Assembly (NCBI GenBank): GCA_018268315.1
Contig: JAFDWU010000001.1
Span: forward strand, 101,280-165,279
From: Armatimonadota bacterium
GTDB taxonomy: Bacteria > Armatimonadota > Fimbriimonadia > Fimbriimonadales > Fimbriimonadaceae
Direction of reading: 5' to 3'
DNA length: 64,000 nt
Numbering within the stretch: the stretch's first letter is position 1; each line of letters begins with the position of its first letter. The notes under the pieces are model-generated. The model made no database searches. It was not told the origin of the DNA and saw nothing but the letters and a program-made list of their open reading frames with translations. Shown one piece after another: positions 15,388-24,065 of the stretch. A program made the position numbers and the translations under genes.

Positions 15388-16173
15388 GTGCGCATTGGTA
15401 TCTTCGATTCGGGATTGGGTGGCCTTTCAATCGCCCGCTCGATTATGGAGCGCCTTCCCGAATACGATTACCTCTATCTGGGGGATTGCAAGCGGGTGCC
15501 GTACGGCAATCGCTCTCAGGAAACCATCCACGAATTCGTGGCGGAAGCGATGGATTATCTATTCGCGCACGAGTGCCAGCTGGTGATTCTTGCCTGCAAT
15601 ACGGCTTCGGCGGAATCTCTGCGAAAGCAGCAACAGGAGTATCTACCCCGCAATTTCCCTGATCGCCGGATTCTGGGCGTAATCATCCCCACCGCCGAGG
15701 CGGTGGCAGAGACCGGTGCGAAAACGGTGGGCGTGGTGGCGACGGCCAGCAGCATCGAATCGGGTGCGTTTCAGCGGGAGATCATGCGCCAAGCGCCTTC
15801 GGCGTTCATTAAGGCGCTGGCGACTCCACTATTGGTTCCACTGGTGGAGAATGGGGGCTTGAAATACGTGCGGCCGATTCTGAAGGACTACCTTGCCGAG
15901 CTTGGTGAGGTTGATGCCCTGGTGTTAGGTTGCACACATTACACGCTGCTGAAGGATGAATTCCGGGCTCTGACTTCCGCCAAGGTGATTTCGCAGGACG
16001 AACTGCTGCCGGAGAAGACGGCGGATTATCTTAGGCGGCATCCAGAAATCGAGAGCAAGCTGGGCAAGCATGGCGAGCGGCTGTTCCACGTAACCGACAT
16101 CACTTCCATGTATCAGCACTTCGGAGAGCAGCTTATGGGCGGGCCGGTGAAGTTCGAGAAGGTGAATCTTTGA
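15388..16173 (+). CDS. murI: Glutamate racemase
   Basis: Makes D-glutamate for peptidoglycan. The 261-residue protein has the two catalytic cysteines, C70 in ILACNTAS and C182 in LGCTHYTLL, plus the N-terminal IFDSGLGGLS with the essential Asp and Ser. The start is GTG with a very short or absent leader. The last four bases overlap the start of alr, so the two racemases that supply D-amino acids are translationally coupled. Confidence 0.95.
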   Translation: MRIGIFDSGLGGLSIARSIMERLPEYDYLYLGDCKRVPYGNRSQETIHEFVAEAMDYLFAHECQLVILACNTASAESLRKQQQEYLPRNFPDRRILGVIIPTAEAVAETGAKTVGVVATASSIESGAFQREIMRQAPSAFIKALATPLLVPLVENGGLKYVRPILKDYLAELGEVDALVLGCTHYTLLKDEFRALTSAKVISQDELLPEKTADYLRRHPEIESKLGKHGERLFHVTDITSMYQHFGEQLMGGPVKFEKVNL

Positions 16174-17273
16174 AGCTAGCGACCATCGAGCTGAGCAAGA
16201 GCGCTTTGCTGCATAACATCGCCGCTTTTCGGGCGCTCGCGCCCGGAGTTCCCTGCATGGCGGTGGTGAAAGCGAATGCCTATGGGCATGGCCTTGCTGA
16301 GGTTGCGAGAGCTATCGAAGGGGCGGTGGATGCCTTCCAGGTCGACGATCTTGATGAGCTTGCCGCGCTTCGCGAGGTAACGGATAAGCGGGCGCTGGTG
16401 CTGGGCTATGTTGAGCGCGATGAGATTTCGGAAGCCGTCCGCCTGGGCGGCGAGCTTGCCATTTACGATGCCGAGCGGCTGCCGTATTTGAAGAAGGCGT
16501 TTGAATCGACCAAGGTGCGGCCAGTGGTTCATGTCAAGGTGGATGCCCTGCTAGGCAGGCAGGGGATATTGCCGAACCAAGCGGCGGCGTTCGCCGCCGA
16601 ACTGGCGAAGTATCCAGAGATCGAGGTCGCCAGCGTGTACGCCCACTTCGCGAACATCGAGGACACCACGGACCTAACCCACGCCCAGGCTCAGCTTGAA
16701 ATGCTTGCGGAAGCAAGGAAGGCGTTTGCCGGAGTTGCTGGGCATTCGGCCTCCAGCGCGGCGATTATGACGGTTGGCGCAGGACCGGGCTCGAACTTGA
16801 CGCGGCTTGGAATCGGCCTTTACGGCTGCTATCCAAGCGCGGCGCTTGCCAGGAGCCACGCGGAAATGGCTCTGAAACCCGTTTTGCGGTGGAAAACAAA
16901 GCTGGCGCAGGTAAAGACGCTCCCCGCCGGTCACCCGGTCGGCTACGGCCTAACTTACGTGACTTCAAAAGAGACCCGAATTGGCATTGTGCCGCAAGGC
17001 TACTCGGATGGCTATCCGCGCGCCCTTTCAAACACCGGCGAGGTCCTGGTGGGCGGAGTCAGGCGTGCGGTGCTTGGCCGCGTGGCGATGAACATGTTCG
17101 CCATCGACCTATCCGCCGCGCCGGAGGCGAAGGCGGAGGACGTGGTGGTGCTGATCGGACGCCAAGGCGACGAGCAAATAACAATGGAAGAGCTTGCCGC
17201 AAAGACGGGCACGATCAACTACGAAATGATGGCGCGCATCTCGCCGCTGCTCCCCCGCGAGGTTCTGGATTGA
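16170..17273 (+). CDS. alr: Alanine racemase
   Basis: A PLP enzyme that makes D-alanine for peptidoglycan. It has 367 residues; the PLP lysine is K34 in VVKANAYGHG, and the C-terminal domain shows the GYGLTY tyrosine region and RVAMNMFAIDLS. It starts at TTG overlapping the murI stop (TTGA), so the weak start codon is probably served by ribosomes finishing murI. Length and motifs are normal. Confidence 0.95.
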   Translation: MKLATIELSKSALLHNIAAFRALAPGVPCMAVVKANAYGHGLAEVARAIEGAVDAFQVDDLDELAALREVTDKRALVLGYVERDEISEAVRLGGELAIYDAERLPYLKKAFESTKVRPVVHVKVDALLGRQGILPNQAAAFAAELAKYPEIEVASVYAHFANIEDTTDLTHAQAQLEMLAEARKAFAGVAGHSASSAAIMTVGAGPGSNLTRLGIGLYGCYPSAALARSHAEMALKPVLRWKTKLAQVKTLPAGHPVGYGLTYVTSKETRIGIVPQGYSDGYPRALSNTGEVLVGGVRRAVLGRVAMNMFAIDLSAAPEAKAEDVVVLIGRQGDEQITMEELAAKTGTINYEMMARISPLLPREVLD

Positions 17274-17282
17274 AGGCTCTTG

Positions 17283-17288
17283 TATAAT
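17283..17288 (+). promoter_or_regulatory. -10 element before the acyl-CoA dehydrogenase
   Basis: TATAAT, 14 bases before the ATG at 17303, in the 29-base gap after alr. It implies a leader of only about 8 bases. Confidence 0.5.
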
Positions 17289-17302
17289 TCAAGCAAGTAG
17301 CC

Positions 17303-18883
17303 ATGTCAACTCAGACTGTATCACCCCCCGGCGCTTCCTTCTTCTCCGCAACTCCTGCCCGCGCGTTCGCGCCGGAGGACTTCGCAGGCGATGAGAAGCT
17401 GATGATCGACACTGCCGAGCAGTTCTCCCGCAAGGAAATTCTCCCGGTAGCCGAGCGACTGGACCACCAGGAAGACGGCTTAATGCCGAGCCTGGTTAAG
17501 CAGGCGGGCGATTTGGGATTCTGCGGAGTCGATACGTCGGATAAGTACGGCGGGCTTGGACTTGGCAAGAACGTGGCCGCGCGCATTCTGGAGTTTCTGA
17601 GCCTAAACGGCTCCTTCAGCGTGACCTTTGGCGTCACCAGCGGCATCAGCCAGGTGGGGCTTGCGCTCTTCGGCAGCGAAGATCAGAAGCTGAAGTATCT
17701 GCCCGCGCTGACGAGCGGCCAGCAGATCGGCGCATATGCGCTAAGCGAGCCGAACAGCGGCAGCGACGCCCTTTCCGCGCAAACGAAGGCGATTCGGCAG
17801 GGCAACAAGTGGATTTTGAACGGCACCAAGATGTGGATCAGCAACGCCAAGTGGGCGGAGCAGTTCCTGGTCATGGCGAAGATCGATGGCGAGAAGTTCT
17901 CGGCTTTCCTGGTGGAGCGAGACTTCCCCGGCGTGAGCATCGCGCGGGAAGAGCACAAGATGGGGCTGAAGGGCAGTTCCACCGCCCGTCTGGTTCTCGA
18001 GAATGCCGAGGTTCCGGTTGAGAACCTACTCTATCTGGAAGGTCTGGGCCACCACGTGGCGTTTAACGCCCTGAACATCGGGCGGTTTAAGCTGTCCTCA
18101 ATGTCAATTGGCCCCGCGCGAGAAGCGCTTGGCGTCGCCGCCACCTATGCGCTCGACCGAAAGCAATTCGGGCAGAGCATCAGCGACTTTGGCTTGATTC
18201 AGAAGAAGTTCGCGCTTGGCGCGGCGCTGTTCTATGCGGCGGAATCGATGATCTACCGAACCGGCGCGATGATCGACGACGCTTTCGAGCAATACGCAGG
18301 CACGATCGACGGTAACCGCAAGGCCGCCGAAGAGTACGCGCTTGAATGCAGCGCCTGCAAGATTTTCTCGACCGAAGCGGAGTCGTGGATTGTGGACGAA
18401 ATGCTGCAGGTGTACGGCGGATACGGCTTTACGGAAGAGTTTCCGATTGCCCGCATCTATCGCGATGCGCGCGTCAGCCGAATCTACGAAGGCACCAACG
18501 AGATCAACCGCTTGTTCCTCTCCGACCGTTTACGCCGCAAGGCGAAGGATGGCTCGGCAAGCCTGACGGCGGCAGGCGATTCGTTCATTTCCGAGCTTGC
18601 AGGCAAGGCGATTGGGCAGGTTGGCGCGGATCAAGCGTCGATCGGCGCGGCAAGCGATCTCGTGCTGTTGGCATACGCGGAGCAATCTGCGCGGTTGCGG
18701 TCGGCCCGATTTGGCGGGATCCATGAAGCGCTCTACACAGCGTTCATCGGATACGCGAACGCGAAGGCGGCGGAGAGCTACCAGCTGGTGACCGGCGAGA
18801 GCGTAACCCTGCCTGCCATCAGCAAGCCGGATTACGCGGAAATTGCGAAGGCCGTGTATAGCAAGCGCGGCCCCGCCGTTTAG
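17303..18883 (+). CDS. Acyl-CoA dehydrogenase
   Basis: A flavoenzyme for the first step of fatty-acid beta-oxidation, 526 residues. The N-terminal helical domain is followed by YALSEPNSGSDA (FAD/substrate region, about residue 145) and then YGGYGFTEEFPIARIYRDAR and IYEGTNEINR (about 370-400). About 120 C-terminal residues extend past the usual end, as in longer VLCAD-like members. The glutamate in the IYEGTNE loop is the likely catalytic base. Chain-length preference cannot be read from sequence. No other beta-oxidation genes are nearby. Confidence 0.9.
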   Translation: MSTQTVSPPGASFFSATPARAFAPEDFAGDEKLMIDTAEQFSRKEILPVAERLDHQEDGLMPSLVKQAGDLGFCGVDTSDKYGGLGLGKNVAARILEFLSLNGSFSVTFGVTSGISQVGLALFGSEDQKLKYLPALTSGQQIGAYALSEPNSGSDALSAQTKAIRQGNKWILNGTKMWISNAKWAEQFLVMAKIDGEKFSAFLVERDFPGVSIAREEHKMGLKGSSTARLVLENAEVPVENLLYLEGLGHHVAFNALNIGRFKLSSMSIGPAREALGVAATYALDRKQFGQSISDFGLIQKKFALGAALFYAAESMIYRTGAMIDDAFEQYAGTIDGNRKAAEEYALECSACKIFSTEAESWIVDEMLQVYGGYGFTEEFPIARIYRDARVSRIYEGTNEINRLFLSDRLRRKAKDGSASLTAAGDSFISELAGKAIGQVGADQASIGAASDLVLLAYAEQSARLRSARFGGIHEALYTAFIGYANAKAAESYQLVTGESVTLPAISKPDYAEIAKAVYSKRGPAV

Positions 18884-18897
18884 CCACCCAGTTGCGG

Positions 18898-18903
18898 TAC
18901 TCT
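18898..18903 (+). promoter_or_regulatory. -10 element of the nucleotidyltransferase gene
   Basis: GGTACTCT motif with TACTCT 7 bases before the ATG at 18911; leaderless start predicted. Confidence 0.5.
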
Positions 18904-18910
18904 GGCTCGA

Positions 18911-19690
18911 ATGGCTCTTGATGTCATCTTGCCGGCCGGGGGACATATCGACGGCGAATTCGCTGATCGGGTCGGGACAAAATCCAAGGCGCTGATACAC
19001 CTGGAAGGCGAAACCGTGCTTAGCCGCACGATTCGCGCCCTTCGCGCTTCCGAAGGCATTGCTCGCATTGCCGTAATCGGTGGCCCCGAGGTTCACGAGG
19101 AAGCCAAGCGCGCTGGCGCCGACGTGTTGGTGCCCGAGGGCGCTACCGGTCCTGAGAACATCTTCCGAGGGCTAGATGAGCTTGCCAAAGACAACTTAAC
19201 CTCTAAGGTGCTGATCGTCACCTGCGACTTGCCGTTCCTCACCAAGGACCTGATCAGCCAGTTCGTACGCGCTTGCCCCAACAGCATCGATATTTGCGTG
19301 CCGCTTATCAGCCAAACGTCCTTTGGCGAGCGGTTTCCTGGAACTCACGCCACGTTCATCGCGCTGAAAGATGGTGTATGGACTACGGGCTGCGCCTATG
19401 TGATTGACGCCCAGGCCCTACGGAACGCAAAGAAGCACATTGAGAGAGTCTTCGAGAATCGCAAGAGCAAGTTCGGCATGGCCCGGCTGCTGGGTCCGGT
19501 GTTCGTGGTGAAGTGGCTGATGAAGAGCCTGACGCTGGACGACGTGGAGGCGAAGATTCGCTCGCTCCTCGGCTGCAGCGGCGCGGCAGTGAGAAACTGC
19601 GCCCCGGAACTTAGCTTTGACCTCGATTACTTGGACGATTACGAATACGCACTAACATGGATCAAGAATCAATCAGCGACCCTCTTATGA
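18911..19690 (+). CDS. MobA-like NTP transferase
   Basis: A 259-residue protein of the nucleotidyltransferase superfamily. The N-terminal Rossmann fold begins DVILPAGGHIDGEF, a variant of the LAGGxSxRMG loop, and has KSKALIHLEGETVLSRT. The metal-binding CDLPFL lies near residue 102, and TGCAYVID farther on. It probably transfers a nucleotide to a sugar phosphate or cofactor; the altered first loop makes the substrate uncertain. The end overlaps the MFS gene (ATGA), so the two are co-translated. Confidence 0.75.
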   Translation: MALDVILPAGGHIDGEFADRVGTKSKALIHLEGETVLSRTIRALRASEGIARIAVIGGPEVHEEAKRAGADVLVPEGATGPENIFRGLDELAKDNLTSKVLIVTCDLPFLTKDLISQFVRACPNSIDICVPLISQTSFGERFPGTHATFIALKDGVWTTGCAYVIDAQALRNAKKHIERVFENRKSKFGMARLLGPVFVVKWLMKSLTLDDVEAKIRSLLGCSGAAVRNCAPELSFDLDYLDDYEYALTWIKNQSATLL

Positions 19691-20976
19691 TCGAAGAACA
19701 TGTTGAGTACCCGAGGCCGCCTGCGCCTCACCGGCACATCAACTTCATTGGCCATCTAACGCTCGCCGCCTATTGGTTCGGATCGAACTTCATTTGGGGC
19801 GCGCTGCTCGGCGTGGTGAATGCCAGCGAAGTTGAGGTCCTCGATCCTCTCAATAAGGCTAAGACGCTTGGCCTCCTGAGCGCGGTCGGTGCGACGGTTG
19901 CGCTGATTATCCCGCTTATCGTTGGAGCGCTAAGTGATCGCTGCACTTCCCGCTATGGGCGACGGTCGCCCTACATGCTCTTTGGCGGCGTGCTTTGCGG
20001 GCTCGGGCTGATTGCGATGTTCCTCTCGTTTTCCGCGCGCAACCTGAACCTGTTTTTCGGCAGTTATTTCCTGCTTCAATTCGGCTCAAATACCGCGCTT
20101 GCGGCATACAGCGGTGTTATTCCAGACCAGGTGCCGGAAGACCAGCGCGGCGTCGCAAGCGGCTACATGGCGTTCATGTCGCAGTTCAGCACCCTGCTAG
20201 GCGCGTTGGCGGCAGGCATCTTCGTTAACAACCCGCTGGTGATGTACGGCATTATGCTGGTGGTGTTTGCCACCTTCCTGGCTTGGACACTACTCGGAAT
20301 GCGCGAAGTCCCTCTTGAGAAGGCTGAGCCCTACAACTGGGGCGAATATTTTGCCGGGCTAATCGCGCCGCTAAGGCATCGCGACTTCGCCTGGGTTTGG
20401 ATTACCCGCGCGCTGATGATGTTGGGCTTTTACGCCATCCAGCCGTTTATCCTTTACTACCTAAAGGATCTTATCGGCGTGAAGAATCCGGGCAAAGAAG
20501 CGGGATTCATGATTGCAATCATCCTGTTTGGCGCAACGGTTTCGGGTGTGCTTGGCGGCGCGATAAGCGACCGAATTGGGCGCAAGCCAATCGTTTACCT
20601 TTCCAGCGGCATCATCGCCGCGATGAGCCTAGCATTCATCTTTTGCCAGACCATGACCCACGTTCTCATCGCCGGCATCATCTTTGGGCTTGGCTACGGG
20701 GCGTATATCAGCGTTGACTGGGCTCTTGGCACTGACGTGCTGCCTTCCGAGCAGGATGCAGGCAAAGACATGGCGGTTTGGCACGTATCGATGACCTTTC
20801 CGCAGGCAATTGGAGGTCTGGTTGGAGGAATCATCCTCTCATCCGGTCGGTCTATGGGCGATGTGGGCGAGGTCGTGAAATATACGAGACAGGAATTTGG
20901 CGCGCTCTTCATCTTCTCGGCGATTTGCTTCACGCTGGGCGCGGTTCTGCTACGGAACGTGAAGGGAGCCCGCTAG
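19687..20976 (+). CDS. MFS / GPH-type transporter
   Basis: A 429-residue, 12-helix transporter. The loop after helix 2 reads GALSDRCTSRYGRRSPY, the pattern seen in sugar:cation symporters and related MFS carriers, and GGAISDRIGRKP repeats it in the second half. The ATG at 19687 overlaps the previous stop by four bases; an ATG at 19657 would add ten residues but overlap by 34 bases. The partner nucleotidyltransferase hints at a sugar or nucleoside substrate, which is a guess. Confidence 0.83.
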   Translation: MIEEHVEYPRPPAPHRHINFIGHLTLAAYWFGSNFIWGALLGVVNASEVEVLDPLNKAKTLGLLSAVGATVALIIPLIVGALSDRCTSRYGRRSPYMLFGGVLCGLGLIAMFLSFSARNLNLFFGSYFLLQFGSNTALAAYSGVIPDQVPEDQRGVASGYMAFMSQFSTLLGALAAGIFVNNPLVMYGIMLVVFATFLAWTLLGMREVPLEKAEPYNWGEYFAGLIAPLRHRDFAWVWITRALMMLGFYAIQPFILYYLKDLIGVKNPGKEAGFMIAIILFGATVSGVLGGAISDRIGRKPIVYLSSGIIAAMSLAFIFCQTMTHVLIAGIIFGLGYGAYISVDWALGTDVLPSEQDAGKDMAVWHVSMTFPQAIGGLVGGIILSSGRSMGDVGEVVKYTRQEFGALFIFSAICFTLGAVLLRNVKGAR

Positions 20977-20977
20977 G

Positions 20978-20983
20978 TATCCT
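20978..20983 (+). promoter_or_regulatory. -10 element of tRNA-Leu
   Basis: TAGGTATCCT directly after the transporter stop; TATCCT ends 12 bases before the mature tRNA 5' end. Confidence 0.5.
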
Positions 20984-20995
20984 TCTTCCTTAGCT

Positions 20996-21080
<85 letters not shown>

Positions 21081-21099
21081 ACTTCTTGATTCAGGGCGC

Positions 21100-22068
21100 C
21101 TACTTAGGCTTTCGCAGCACCACGCAGTCCTGGTAGCCGTGTCTTTCATGCGCAATCTCGACGACTTCGAAGTACCTTCCCCACCGCTTCTTGATGTAGC
21201 TGGCGGAATGGAAGATGTTCGTCGCATAGTTGCTTTCCGCTTGGTGGCGGAAGGCCACCTTTTCCGTCGGCATCGGCCTTGAAAAGCACTCGGGAATATC
21301 CCACTCTGGGAATAGTTCCTTCATCGCGATGAGCGAGTTGTAGATGACCATCTTGTTGTTCATCATCGCCCACGTGTGATCGCTGCAGATGGTGAAAACG
21401 GCCACTCCGCCGGGCTTTAGAATCCTCTTTGCCTCCAGCAGATAGGTGTCCTCGTAATCGTCGATGTGCGTGAATACGCTGAACGCATAGAAGAGATCGA
21501 CATGGTTATCGGGCATGGGCTGGCTGGGTAGGTAGGTGTTGTGGAAAACCTGCAGCCTCGGGTCGAGGTGCTCGTGCATCCACTCGACCGGATTCTTGTT
21601 CACGTCGCAGCCATAGAGGGTCGTCTTCGGGTTCCGTACCGCGAAGTGGCGCAGCACACGGCCCGATGAGCATCCCCAGTCAAAGACGGCGGAGTTCTCG
21701 TTTAGCTCTATGCCTTGCCTTTTGGCTGCCTCGGTCAAGAAGTTGTAGTCGCGCAGGCCCGACAGCCAGTACTCGTAATGCCGCTCTCCGTAGTAGCCTT
21801 CTCTGTCCGGAATATCCGGCAGTTGCCAGGTATCCGCTTCTAGGAGCGCTTGGTGCCCTTCCCTTTCGGTTAGCGCCTTCAGTTCAGATTCAAAGATGGG
21901 CGTCGCGAGGTGGGCGGTTACAGGGCCGATGGGCGGCGAATAGGGCTGACCTGGAATGATGCTAAGGGCTGATGCCAGGTTGGATGTCTTTACCTGCTCC
22001 GCCTTGGGCTGCGGGGCTGCCTGCTCACTGGGCATCAGCACTGCTTTGACTCTCGACTTCCAACTCAT
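21100..22068 (-). CDS. SAM-dependent methyltransferase
   Basis: A 322-residue class I methyltransferase. Motif I reads VFDWGCSSGRVLRHF (about residue 130), with the acidic end of strand 2 in YGCDVNKN; KPGGVAVFTI is the motif III region. A 90-residue N-terminal extension has no assignment. Target unknown; the neighbouring acyltransferase suggests cell-surface glycan or lipid modification. TACCCT lies 6 bases before the ATG, predicting a leaderless message. Confidence 0.83.
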   Translation of the reverse strand: MSWKSRVKAVLMPSEQAAPQPKAEQVKTSNLASALSIIPGQPYSPPIGPVTAHLATPIFESELKALTEREGHQALLEADTWQLPDIPDREGYYGERHYEYWLSGLRDYNFLTEAAKRQGIELNENSAVFDWGCSSGRVLRHFAVRNPKTTLYGCDVNKNPVEWMHEHLDPRLQVFHNTYLPSQPMPDNHVDLFYAFSVFTHIDDYEDTYLLEAKRILKPGGVAVFTICSDHTWAMMNNKMVIYNSLIAMKELFPEWDIPECFSRPMPTEKVAFRHQAESNYATNIFHSASYIKKRWGRYFEVVEIAHERHGYQDCVVLRKPK

Positions 22069-22074
22069 TGGCGC

Positions 22075-22080
22075 AGGGTA
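22075..22080 (-). promoter_or_regulatory. -10 element of the methyltransferase gene
   Basis: GGTACCCT on the minus strand, 6 bases before the ATG at 22068. Confidence 0.5.
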
Positions 22081-22116
22081 CCTTCGCCAGACTCGCGGTG
22101 AGGCAGATTTTGAAGA

Positions 22117-23058
22117 CTAGTTGGGAGCGACCAAGGGCGTTTCGGATTGATCGGGCTTCGTCGGGCGCGGGCCGTCCTTAAGGGCCAGCGCGCGCTTTTC
22201 AATCATGAACCATGAAGCGATCGAGATTCCAAGCGTGCCAACGATAGTGAGCGGCACCAATTGCGCCGGTGGCGAGCCAAGTTCAATAAATAGGCTCAGG
22301 ATTGGGAAATGATAGATGTAGATGCCGTAAGAAAGGTCTATTGGCAGCCGGAAAGGGATCTGCGGGCCGAGGGCGAGGGCCAGCATGAAAACCATCTTGA
22401 AGCAGAAGGTTAAGTAGTAGATCGCGACGGACTGGAATGGCGGAATGAGCCAAAGCGCAACGACCATGACGCCCGCAACAGGAAGGGCGAATTTCCTAAG
22501 GAATTGCTGATGCAAGTAAGCAAGGTTGCCGATGAAGAAGGCGACCAAGAGCTCTGTCTCCTGCACCCAGAACGGATCCTTGTACACCCTAACCGTGAGA
22601 ACATAGGAGATCGCGGCGAGCGGCCAAATCCAATACGCCTTCTTATACGCGCCTATGAATGCCAGGCCGGTAAGGCCAAGGTAGCAAATCTCCTCGTTGC
22701 CGAGGGACCAAAGGGGGCCGTTTGGTGCTCGGTGAGCATGATATCCGAGCGTGATATAGGTTTCCAGCGCATCTCTCACTCCGGGCAAGCCGAACAGGAA
22801 TGCGACAAGGGCAAGCGCGGCAAAGAACGCGGGATAGACCCTGAGGAATCGCTTTCTCCAGAAGTGGCCGGCGCTACGGCTATTGTGCCAGCTGCCAAGG
22901 ACCATGAAACCCGACAGGGCGAGGAAAGAGGGAACCGGTTTGATGGGGAGATAAACGTTCGTCGCTCCCGTCGCCGCTTCAACGAGGTGAAGGTAGACGA
23001 CCTCTGCGGCGAGGAATAAGCGCATGTAATCGAAGTTATTGAGGTAAATGCGCTTCAT
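22117..23058 (-). CDS. Membrane acyltransferase family 3 protein
   Basis: About 313 residues with ten hydrophobic segments and the family signature near the N-terminus: NNFDYMRLFLAAEVVYLHL, where the usual Arg-His pair region is followed by VLGSWHNSRSAGHFWRKRFLRVYP. Such proteins move acetyl or other acyl groups onto extracytoplasmic sugars. The ATG at 23058 is preferred to a TTG at 23079 because TATAAA ends only two bases before that TTG. Substrate unknown. Confidence 0.85.
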   Translation of the reverse strand: MKRIYLNNFDYMRLFLAAEVVYLHLVEAATGATNVYLPIKPVPSFLALSGFMVLGSWHNSRSAGHFWRKRFLRVYPAFFAALALVAFLFGLPGVRDALETYITLGYHAHRAPNGPLWSLGNEEICYLGLTGLAFIGAYKKAYWIWPLAAISYVLTVRVYKDPFWVQETELLVAFFIGNLAYLHQQFLRKFALPVAGVMVVALWLIPPFQSVAIYYLTFCFKMVFMLALALGPQIPFRLPIDLSYGIYIYHFPILSLFIELGSPPAQLVPLTIVGTLGISIASWFMIEKRALALKDGPRPTKPDQSETPLVAPN

Positions 23059-23176
23059 AGGGGCTTGCGGAACCGACAACGTTTATAGACGAAGGCGCGT
23101 ACGCTTGGCGCTCGGCACCGATGCATTTTAACACCGCTTCCTCAGCATTCGGTCTTGGAGCAAGGCAGACAGCAAT

Positions 23177-23206
23177 GAGGGCGTCAAGGCAAGCCTTGAC
23201 GCCCTC
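23177..23206 (-). terminator. Hairpin after the first PEP-CTERM gene
   Basis: A perfect 14-bp stem GAGGGCGTCAAGGC / GCCTTGACGCCCTC with a two-base loop on the map (the actual RNA loop will be larger), 22 bases after the stop. No strong T-run follows on the coding strand. Confidence 0.5.
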
Positions 23207-23228
23207 AAGTGTTTACGAAGCGATTAGC

Positions 23229-23867
23229 TTACTTAGCAGCTTTGCGCTTGCGGATCAGAGCAACAACGCCCAGACCGAGAGCAGCCATGGAAGCGGGCTC
23301 CGGAACTGCGGTGTCGCCACCGAGATAGAGAGCGACCGACTGGCCGAGGGTGCTTCGCGAGCCGAAGAAGTCCTGCTGAGCGAAGCGGTTGTTGACGCCT
23401 CCTACCATGCCCCACTGCGGCGGGAAGCCGAGGTCCGGTACGACCGCAAGCCAACCATCGCCGTTCCAGCCGACCGGCGTGATGAAGTCATAGTACTCAT
23501 ACACCGGGAAGCCATTGGCAGTCTCAAAGAAAGATTCATTGTTCGTGCCGTTGAAATGCTGGCTGTTGACAAGACCGCCGACCGCACCAGCATTATCAGC
23601 ATAGAAGCTGAGCGTGAAGCCAGTAATCTGGCCCTGCTGCGGCGGATTGAAGTACTCACCGAGCCATGCTACGGTATCGATGGTACCGACCGCATTGAAG
23701 CTTGCGTATACCGTCGCAAAGTTGCCGAAGCTATTTGTGTCGTTCTGCGATGAGTAAGCGTTGCCGTCATGCGCAGTGTCGTTGAAATACAGAGATGTAT
23801 TGTTTAATGCGCTTGCGCTACCTGCAAGAACAGCAATAGCCGCAAGAATTGCCATAGATTTATTCAT
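23229..23867 (-). CDS. PEP-CTERM-type secreted protein, tandem paralog 1
   Basis: A 212-residue exported protein. It has an N-terminal signal peptide (MNKSMAILAAIAVLAGSASA), a beta-rich middle with SQNDTNSFGNFATVY, WLGEYFNPPQQGQITGF and LVNSQHFNG, and the tail VPEPASMAALGLG plus a hydrophobic stretch and RKRKAAK. The tail matches PEP-CTERM sorting signals handled by exosortase/archaeosortase-type enzymes. No exosortase is in this window. The ATG at 23867 follows GAGG and begins the same MNKSM as its paralogs; an upstream start would add a non-signal extension. Function unknown. Confidence 0.85.
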   Translation of the reverse strand: MNKSMAILAAIAVLAGSASALNNTSLYFNDTAHDGNAYSSQNDTNSFGNFATVYASFNAVGTIDTVAWLGEYFNPPQQGQITGFTLSFYADNAGAVGGLVNSQHFNGTNNESFFETANGFPVYEYYDFITPVGWNGDGWLAVVPDLGFPPQWGMVGGVNNRFAQQDFFGSRSTLGQSVALYLGGDTAVPEPASMAALGLGVVALIRKRKAAK

Positions 23868-24009
23868 TTTCTTGAGTTTCCTCCTCGATGCCAGAGAACC
23901 TGAGTTCTCCAATTGGAGGACAAGAGCCTAGTTCTCATCTCCTCCAAATTGTTTGAAAGCATGGGCTTTCTAAAACCTTTCTTAATTCTCCAATGTCTGA
24001 TAGACATCA
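23868..24009 (-). promoter_or_regulatory. Structured 5' leader of paralog 1
   Basis: On the coding strand, from far to near: an ATTAAGAAAGGTTTTAGA block (23987-23970 region), helix GAAAGC-CCAT-GCTTTC (23970-23955), a long helix TTGGAGGA/TCCTCCAA (23948-23912 region), helix GAGAAC-TCAG-GTTCTC (23909-23894), then GAGGAGG and the start. The same order recurs before paralogs 2 and 3. Confidence 0.6.
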
Positions 24010-24039
24010 GGGGCGCCAAGACTTCCGTCTCGCCGCCCC
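24010..24039 (-). terminator. GC-rich hairpin after paralog 2
   Basis: GGGGCGGCGAGAC pairs with GTCTTGGCGCCCC with small interruptions. It occupies the same position as the hairpins at 24831 and 25659. No T-run on the coding strand. Confidence 0.45.
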
Positions 24040-24065
24040 CAATATAGTATTTCAAGCGTTAGAGC